The translations under genes and the position numbers were made by a program. A DNA stretch of 10,228 nucleotides from Actinomycetes bacterium (GTDB lineage: Bacteria; Actinomycetota; Actinomycetes; Actinomycetales; Microbacteriaceae), in the NCBI GenBank assembly GCA_023386675.1, contig JAEWJG010000424.1, positions 1 through 10,228 of the forward strand. The letters are read 5' to 3'. Shown here one piece after another: positions 5,774 to 10,228 of this stretch. Each line of letters opens with the position of its first letter. The stretch's first letter is position 1. The notes under the pieces are model-generated. The model ran no database searches and had not been told where the DNA came from. It was given only the letters and a program-made list of their open reading frames with translations.

Positions 5774-7542
5774 TCCCCATCGAGGATTACGCCCTGATCA
5801 GTGACTGCTTCACCGGGGCCCTCGTCGGGAAGGACGGAAGCATCGACTGGCTGTGCCTCCCGCGCTACGACTCGCGCTCCATGTTCGGCGCCCTGCTCGG
5901 GACAGAGGACCACGGCCGCTGGCTGCTCGCCCCGGCCGGAGCGTCGGCGAGCAGCACGCGCCGCTACGAGAAGGACACGATGATCCTGGTCACCCGCTGG
6001 GTGACCGACGAAGGCGAGGTCGAGGTCACCGACCTCATGCCGATGGACGACCACCGCGCCGACATCATCCGGCGCGTGCGCGGCGTGAGCGGCACCGTGC
6101 GGATGCGGCAGGACCTGCGCATCCGCTTCGGCTACGCCACCGCGATCCCGTGGGTCCGGCAGGACAAGTCCGAGAAGCCGCACGCGCTCATCGCGGTGGC
6201 CGGACCGGACGCGATCGTCCTGCGCGGCGCGGAGCTGCACCCGACGAACCACGCGCACGCGGGAGAGTTCACCGTCGAGGCCGGCCAGACGGTCGATCTC
6301 ACGCTGACCTGGTTCCCGTCGCACCGGGAGGCTCCCCCGGCCCTCGACGTCGACCAGTCCATCCAGCACAGCCGCGAGTGGTGGACCTCGTGGGCCATCC
6401 GCTGCGAGCACCAGGGGCCGTATCGCGACGAGGTCGTCCGGTCGCTGGTCCTTCTTCGGGCCCTCTCGCACCTCGAGACCGGCGGCATCGTCGCCGCCGC
6501 GACAACCTCGCTGCCCGAGGCGTACGGGGGCGAGCGAAACTGGGACTACCGCTACGTCTGGTTGCGGGATGCGTCCCTCACCATCGGCGTGCTGCTCGCC
6601 CACGGCTACAACGACTACGTCGACCACTGGCGCGACTGGCTGCTGCGCGCGATCGCCGGCGACCCGGGCGACGTGCAGATCATGTACGGCCTGGCGGGCG
6701 AGCGCGACCTCGACGAGCGCATCATCGACAGCCTGCCCGGATACCAGGGCGCGCATCCCGTGCGCATCGGCAACGACGCCTCCAACCAGTTCCAGGCGGA
6801 TGTGATCGGCGAGGTCATGCTCGCGCTCGACCGTGGGCGTAAAGACGGCAACACCGAGACACGGTTCTCGTGGGCGCTGCAGCGCGCGCTGATGGGCTAC
6901 CTGGAGCAGCACTGGCGCGAGCCGGACCACGGGATCTGGGAGATCCGCGACAAACCGCAGGCGTTCGTCCACTCGCGCGCCCTGGTCTGGGCCGCGTTCG
7001 ACTGCGCGATCCGCGCCGTCGAGGACTTCGGACTGGAGGGGCCCGCCGAGCGCTGGAAGCGCGAGCGCGACGCCATCCGGGCCGACATCGAGGCGAATGG
7101 CTGGGACGCGCACCGCGGCACCTACGTGCAGCACTACGGCACGACCGAAGTGGATGCGTCCCTCCTCCAGCTCGCGCAGGTCGGCTATGTCGACTACGAC
7201 GATCCGCGCATGCTCGGCACCGTGAAGGCGATCGAGGAGGACCTGCTGCGGGACGGCCTGCTGCTCCGGTACCGCACCGAGTCGGGGGTCGACGGGCTTC
7301 CGCCTGGCGAGCATCCGTTCCTCGCCTGCTCGTTCTGGCTGGTCGAGCAGTACGCGCTCTCCGGCCGGCGCGACGACGCCATCGCGATGATGGACCGGTT
7401 GCTCGGCCTGGCGAACGACGTGGGCATGCTCTCCGAGGAATACGACGTCGAGGGCCGCTCGCACGCGGGCAACACCCCGCAGGCGCTGACCCACCTGACG
7501 CTGGTCCGCGCGGCGGACGCGATCGGCGGCGTCCCGCTGTGA
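5767..7542 (+). CDS. Glycoside hydrolase family 15 protein (probable trehalase / glucoamylase-like)
   Basis: The 591-residue cytoplasmic protein (no signal peptide) has the two-part GH15 layout. A beta-rich N-terminal domain opens with PIEDYALISDCFTG and DGSIDWLCLPRYDS. It is followed by an (alpha/alpha)6 catalytic barrel. The hallmark ERNWDYRYVWLRDAS runs from E256 to about S270. EEYDVEGRSHAG begins at E557 and carries the C-terminal acidic pair expected near the catalytic base. Family members hydrolyse alpha-glucosidic bonds with inversion. Mycobacterial relatives of this size are trehalases that release two glucose molecules, which fits a cytoplasmic enzyme beside a G6PDH-like gene; alpha-glucan substrates remain possible. 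The frame is open upstream to 5698, but ATG 5767 is preferred. It begins the conserved MSLPIEDYALI, and the upstream part would run through the divergent promoter and zwf-like gene. No usable Shine-Dalgarno is present. It is the first gene of an operon with clpS and a DUF2017 gene. Confidence 0.93.
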   Translation: MSLPIEDYALISDCFTGALVGKDGSIDWLCLPRYDSRSMFGALLGTEDHGRWLLAPAGASASSTRRYEKDTMILVTRWVTDEGEVEVTDLMPMDDHRADIIRRVRGVSGTVRMRQDLRIRFGYATAIPWVRQDKSEKPHALIAVAGPDAIVLRGAELHPTNHAHAGEFTVEAGQTVDLTLTWFPSHREAPPALDVDQSIQHSREWWTSWAIRCEHQGPYRDEVVRSLVLLRALSHLETGGIVAAATTSLPEAYGGERNWDYRYVWLRDASLTIGVLLAHGYNDYVDHWRDWLLRAIAGDPGDVQIMYGLAGERDLDERIIDSLPGYQGAHPVRIGNDASNQFQADVIGEVMLALDRGRKDGNTETRFSWALQRALMGYLEQHWREPDHGIWEIRDKPQAFVHSRALVWAAFDCAIRAVEDFGLEGPAERWKRERDAIRADIEANGWDAHRGTYVQHYGTTEVDASLLQLAQVGYVDYDDPRMLGTVKAIEEDLLRDGLLLRYRTESGVDGLPPGEHPFLACSFWLVEQYALSGRRDDAIAMMDRLLGLANDVGMLSEEYDVEGRSHAGNTPQALTHLTLVRAADAIGGVPL

Positions 7543-7844
7543 GCCTCACCCCGGCGACCGGTGCCGACACCCTCGAGGAGACCCGGACGGACGAGCTGCT
7601 CGAGCTCGGCTCCCCCTGGGTCACCATCGTCTGGAACGACCCGGTCAACCTGATGAGCTACGTCACGTACGTGTTCCAGACCTACTTCGGCTTTCCGCGC
7701 CGGGAGGCGGAGCGGCTGATGATGCTGGTGCACACGGAGGGGCGCGCGGTGGTCGCCACCGGCACCCGCGAGGAGATGGAGCGGCACGTGGAGGCCATGC
7801 ACGACTACGGCCTGTGGGCGACGCTGACCAAGGCGGACGCATGA
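7539..7844 (+). CDS. clpS: ATP-dependent Clp protease adaptor ClpS
   Basis: ClpS binds proteins with N-degron residues and delivers them to ClpC/ClpA-ClpP. This 101-residue protein has a short acidic, Thr-rich N-terminal extension (about 1-24) and then the compact ClpS core. WVTIVWNDPVNLMSYV (27-42) carries N33 and D34, and LVHTEG carries H65; these match the residues that grip the substrate N-terminus in known ClpS proteins. The core ends normally with GLWATLTKADA. Translation starts at GTG 7539, which overlaps the GH15 stop as GTGA (4 nt). No strong ribosome binding site is visible, so reinitiation after GH15 translation is likely. The next in-frame ATG is inside the conserved core and too late. 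The gene after it, DUF2017, is the usual actinobacterial partner, while the GH15 gene before it is not. Confidence 0.96.
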   Translation: MSLTPATGADTLEETRTDELLELGSPWVTIVWNDPVNLMSYVTYVFQTYFGFPRREAERLMMLVHTEGRAVVATGTREEMERHVEAMHDYGLWATLTKADA

Positions 7845-8344
7845 CGCCGTTCCGGAGGCACCGTGACGGGACGGTGTCGGCGCGCTTCCCCGCCGACGAG
7901 GCGGAGCTGCTGACCTCCTTGGCCGAACAGTCGATCGAGCTGGCGCACGCGGCGGCCGATCCGGACGCGGACGGCTTCGACCCGGCGCTGGGCCGGCTGC
8001 TGCCGGACGCCTACCCCGACGACCCGCAGGCGTCGGCCGAGTTCCGCCGGTTCACGGCGGCCGGGCTCGCCGAGCGCAAGGAGGCCAGCGCCCGCACCAT
8101 GGTGGAGTCCCTGTCCCGGCGCGAGGACGGCATGGCGCATGCGGTACTCGACGCTGCCCAGGTGACGGCGTGGCTTAGGACGATCACGGACATCCGCCTG
8201 GTGCTCGCCGCGCGGCTCGGCATCCATGAGGACGGCGACGAGGGCGACATCCACGACGAGGACTCGGCGCTGCAGCGCGCGGTGTACGACTGGCTCGCCG
8301 GCGTGCAGGAGCTGCTCGTCATGACCGTGCGGCCCCGCCGCTGA
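7841..8344 (+). CDS. DUF2017 family protein (AosR-like)
   Basis: The 167-residue protein is recognised by its place directly after clpS and by DUF2017-like features. These are an N-terminal ELLTSLAEQSIELA helix, a conserved PDAYPDDPQASAEFRR segment (about 55-70), an AWLRTITDIRLVLAARLGI helix (about 110-128), and a final YDWLAGVQELLV helix. The start ATG overlaps the clpS stop as ATGA, and AAGG lies 7 bases upstream. The Mycobacterium tuberculosis protein in the same position (Rv1332) has been described as AosR, a redox-responsive regulator working with SigH. Whether that role applies here is uncertain because this protein contains no cysteine. Its stop is only 7 bp from the stop of the convergent baeRF-type gene and no terminator hairpin is visible, so the 3' ends of the two messages probably overlap. 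Confidence 0.85.
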   Translation: MTPFRRHRDGTVSARFPADEAELLTSLAEQSIELAHAAADPDADGFDPALGRLLPDAYPDDPQASAEFRRFTAAGLAERKEASARTMVESLSRREDGMAHAVLDAAQVTAWLRTITDIRLVLAARLGIHEDGDEGDIHDEDSALQRAVYDWLAGVQELLVMTVRPRR

Positions 8345-8351
8345 GCACGGG

Positions 8352-9473
8352 TCAGACGGGGTACCGCACCGCCGCAGCGGCCGCCCCGCCGCCCGGCACG
8401 TCCTCCGCGCGCAGGGCGTAGACCTTCGCCTTGGACGCCAGGGCCCGCCGAAGCACCTCGTCCACCACGCCGTACTCCCCTGGCTCGTCCTCGGGCGCCA
8501 GCGTGATCGCGCCCGTGTCCTCGTCCACCGATCCGGGCACCCGGCGGTCGATGTCGATCACCAGGGACTCGACGGCGCCGAAGGTCGCGGCACGCGCGAT
8601 GTCGCTGAGGTCGACGAGCGCCGTGCCCGCCGCGATCCGGGTCTCGTAGGTGTCGCGGAGGGCGGCGACCTTGCTCGCGTACAGCCGGTCGAGCACGCCG
8701 CGGGCGGCCGTGGCGATCTCCTCGTCGGTCTTCTCCTCCGGGTTGCCGCCGATGGTCTCCGCGACGAGCCGCGGGTGCTCCCCGGCACCGCGGAAGATGC
8801 CCGCCAGCGGTTCGGCCGCCGCGAGGATGAGCGGCTCGGTGGAGTTGGCCAGCAGCGGATGCAGGGCCCGCTCGATCGCCTGCACGTACTCCAGCATCCG
8901 CACCTTCTGCCCCTCGGAGCCCTGGATGCGGCCATCCGGCGACCGCCCGCTGACCGAGGTGAGCCCGACCGCCGAGGCGACGTCGCGCGGCATCCCGGGC
9001 ACGTCGACCCGCTCCGGCGGCCGGTCGGGTGTGATGTGCAGCAGCCGCACCGAGTTGCCCGCCAGGGCGAGGATGAGCGCCGACTGCGGGAAGGTCAGCG
9101 CCCGGAGCAGCGGCTTGACGTAGAACCGGTCGGCGATCTCGCACGCCGTGCCGAGCCGGTTCGGCAGCCGGAAGGTCTCGGCCAGCTCGCCGTCGAGGAA
9201 CACCGCGAGCGACCGCGACTGGTAGCGCCAGAAGTCGCGATCGTCGAGGATGCGCTGGCCCTCCGCCTGGATGGCCTGGATGCGCGCCCGGCCCACCCCC
9301 AGCCTCTCGAGCGCCCGGACCGCGCTCGCGAGGTGGTTCTTGAGCTCGATACGCGCGCGATCGGCCTCCGCGGGTGTCGTCCCGGTCGGCAGGTAGATGC
9401 TGACGCAGCCGGCCTGGCGGAAGGCGGCGATCCGTTCGACGTCCGCCTTGGTGGGAATGTCCTTGTACTCCAC
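8352..9473 (-). CDS. Bacterial archaeo-eukaryotic release factor-like (baeRF-type) protein
   Basis: The 373-residue protein looks like a bacterial homologue of archaeal/eukaryotic peptide release factor 1 and Pelota. An N-terminal domain has CVSIYLPTGTTPAEADRARI (23-42) and a basic helix. A middle domain has the loop GRIQGSEGQK (181-190) followed by a long helix and the strand PLILAAAE (214-221). The C-terminal L7Ae-like domain starts near ARAATFGAVESLVID (293-307) and ends GGGAAAAAVRYPV. By position the loop corresponds to the GGQ loop of eRF1, with E187-G188-Q189 in place of GGQ. Comparative work by Burroughs and Aravind proposed ribosome rescue or quality-control roles for such families; which numbered Pfam baeRF family this is I cannot say. 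The start is GTG 9473, with GGAGG 7 bases upstream. An in-frame ATG at 9551 would add 26 low-quality residues and no ribosome site. Confidence 0.8.
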   Translation of the reverse strand: MEYKDIPTKADVERIAAFRQAGCVSIYLPTGTTPAEADRARIELKNHLASAVRALERLGVGRARIQAIQAEGQRILDDRDFWRYQSRSLAVFLDGELAETFRLPNRLGTACEIADRFYVKPLLRALTFPQSALILALAGNSVRLLHITPDRPPERVDVPGMPRDVASAVGLTSVSGRSPDGRIQGSEGQKVRMLEYVQAIERALHPLLANSTEPLILAAAEPLAGIFRGAGEHPRLVAETIGGNPEEKTDEEIATAARGVLDRLYASKVAALRDTYETRIAAGTALVDLSDIARAATFGAVESLVIDIDRRVPGSVDEDTGAITLAPEDEPGEYGVVDEVLRRALASKAKVYALRAEDVPGGGAAAAAVRYPV

Positions 9474-9562
9474 GGGTGGTCCTCCTGCCCCGTCGGTGCG
9501 GCGTGGTCGATCGCGGTGCGGCCAGTCTCGTCGTGCCGTGGGCGGCTCCACAAGACCGCACG

Positions 9563-9591
9563 TTGACTTTCTCGCCGGCGGCGGCTACGGT
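9563..9591 (+). promoter_or_regulatory. Sigma-70-type promoter of the secreted-protein gene
   Basis: TTGACT (9563-9568, 5/6 to consensus) and TACGGT (9586-9591, TAnnnT) are separated by exactly 17 bp. The predicted transcript start is about 9598, leaving a leader of about 52 nt before ATG 9650. It is the best-matched promoter in the window. Confidence 0.7.
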
Positions 9592-9595
9592 CTTT

Positions 9596-9607
9596 TAAAC
9601 CGGTTTA
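9596..9607. promoter_or_regulatory. LacI-type operator palindrome
   Basis: TAAACCGGTTTA is a perfect 12-bp palindrome with the central CG typical of operators bound by LacI-family sugar repressors. It begins 4 bp after the -10 and covers the predicted start site, a position where a bound repressor would block initiation. No LacI-family gene lies in the window, so the repressor must be encoded elsewhere. The rest of the 9474-9649 intergenic region shows no ORF or clear minus-strand promoter hexamers. Confidence 0.65.
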
Positions 9608-9649
9608 GATCACCCTCATTCGGGGGAACGACCACAAGGGGACGCAACG

Positions 9650-10228
9650 ATGCGCAACCGAACACTGACCATGCCGCGGGCGGCGCTCGCTCTCACCCTC
9701 GGCGCCGCGCTCGCCGTCACCGGTGTCGCGGTGCCGGCCGAGGCGGCATCCCCGGCGAAGCTCACCAACCTCTCGCATCTCGACTTCCTGCTCGATGACG
9801 TGCCGCTCCTTCCCGGCGTCGCCGGCCACACGACCTACCGCGCGTCCGAGGAGCCGACCGCCCGCGCGCCGTGGGTGTACGCCGACCGCCAGGCCGACGG
9901 CAGCTTCCACCGTGTCGGGGGCGGCCCGATCACCGACGCCGCCCGCGGCTGGTACGCGCAGGGCGCCTACGACGCCGACGACATCTCGCGGGCCGCGGTG
10001 GTTTACCTCCGGGACTGGAAGCAGAACAGCACCGCGGCCAGCAAGCAGTCGGCCTACGAGCTGCTCCGCTCGCTCACCTACCTGCAGACGGCCGACGGCC
10101 CGAACGCGGGCAACGTCGTCCTCTGGCAGCAGCACGACGGGACGCTCAACCCGTCGGCCATCCCGAAGGAGCTGCCCGACCCCTCCGACTCGGCCGAGTC
10201 GTTCTGGCTGGCGCGCACGGTGTGGGCC
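9650..10228 (+). CDS. Secreted protein, possible (alpha/alpha)6-barrel glycosidase (partial, 5' end)
   Basis: An open frame of 193 codons begins at ATG 9650, with AAGGGG 8 bases upstream, and runs off the right edge. The N-terminus is a clear signal peptide: basic MRNRTLTMPR, a hydrophobic core of about residues 11-28, and cleavage after AEA (residue 32) or one residue later, with no lipobox cysteine. The mature part has PWVYADRQADGSFHRVGGG and then helical segments with YELLRSLTYLQTADGPNAGN and LPDPSDSAESFWLARTVWA. The aromatic-rich, Asp-containing helix pattern is reminiscent of six-hairpin glycosidases such as GH9-like proteins. This is an impression from motif style, since most of the protein lies beyond the window. 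Control by a LacI-type operator supports a role in degrading or sensing an external carbohydrate. Confidence 0.82.
   Translation, partial: MRNRTLTMPRAALALTLGAALAVTGVAVPAEAASPAKLTNLSHLDFLLDDVPLLPGVAGHTTYRASEEPTARAPWVYADRQADGSFHRVGGGPITDAARGWYAQGAYDADDISRAAVVYLRDWKQNSTAASKQSAYELLRSLTYLQTADGPNAGNVVLWQQHDGTLNPSAIPKELPDPSDSAESFWLARTVWA

Noticed and set aside
4706..5797. A 363-residue plus-strand frame opposite the G6PDH-like gene
   Set aside because: Its composition is rich in Arg, Val and Glu with no motifs, and it lies antisense to a frame with recognisable G6PDH signatures.
5743..7494. A 583-residue minus-strand frame opposite the GH15 gene
   Set aside because: It is a shadow of the GH15 coding strand; the GH15 frame carries the catalytic motifs.
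9474..9551. An N-terminal extension of the baeRF-type protein to ATG 9551
   Set aside because: The extra 26 residues are Arg/Pro/Asp-rich with no ribosome site, whereas GTG 9473 has GGAGG at ideal spacing.
8775..9566. A 263-residue plus-strand frame opposite the baeRF-type gene
   Set aside because: It is a shadow frame without motifs and would overrun the promoter of the secreted-protein gene.

Overview
The window is about 70% GC. It has dense, overlapping genes, GTG starts, purine-rich Shine-Dalgarno sites and TAnnnT-type -10 hexamers. The gene set (YhgE/Pip exporter-like protein, clpS followed directly by a DUF2017 gene, GH15 trehalase-like enzyme, a bacterial eRF1-like protein) fits an actinobacterium. 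Microbacteriaceae, for example a Leifsonia relative, is my best guess; the family assignment is inference. I see no tRNA, rRNA, CRISPR array, insertion sequence or phage gene, so this looks like ordinary chromosome. No gene-free stretch exceeds 300 bases; the longest is 9474-9649.

Layout. (1) 1-2189, plus strand: the C-terminal end of a probable ABC ATPase, whose stop overlaps the start of a 626-residue YhgE/Pip-type membrane protein with two heptad-repeat blocks. (2) 2190-2273: a convergent junction filled by a long hairpin. (3) 3434-2274, minus strand: an ArsB/NhaD-superfamily permease, sharing a 62-bp divergent promoter region with a 72-residue membrane protein (3497-3715). (4) 3814-4326: a 170-residue hypothetical protein with an Ala/Pro/Glu-rich linker, closed by a perfect 11-bp hairpin. 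(5) 5737-4361, minus strand: a divergent glucose-6-phosphate dehydrogenase paralogue. It is head to head, with 29 bp between start codons, with (6) a GH15 - clpS - DUF2017 operon (5767-8344) whose genes overlap by 4 nt each. (7) 9473-8352, minus strand: a bacterial archaeo-eukaryotic release-factor-like (baeRF-type) protein. (8) 9650 to the window end: a secreted protein, probably a glycosidase, behind a promoter overlapped by a perfect LacI-type palindrome.

How the parts may work together. GH15 (glucose release, probably from trehalose) and the G6PDH-like enzyme (oxidation of glucose 6-phosphate) could form a short carbon/NADPH route run from one shared promoter region. The GH15 transcript continues into ClpS (N-degron adaptor for Clp protease) and a DUF2017 regulator, so storage-sugar use, proteolysis and possibly stress response are co-transcribed. 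The converging baeRF-type gene adds a putative ribosome-associated quality-control protein. The most notable observations are an EGQ tripeptide where eRF1 has GGQ, altered catalytic-site neighbours in the G6PDH, nested apparently leaderless promoters for the zwf-like/GH15 pair, a DUF2017 protein without cysteine, and the LacI-type operator sitting on a predicted transcription start.
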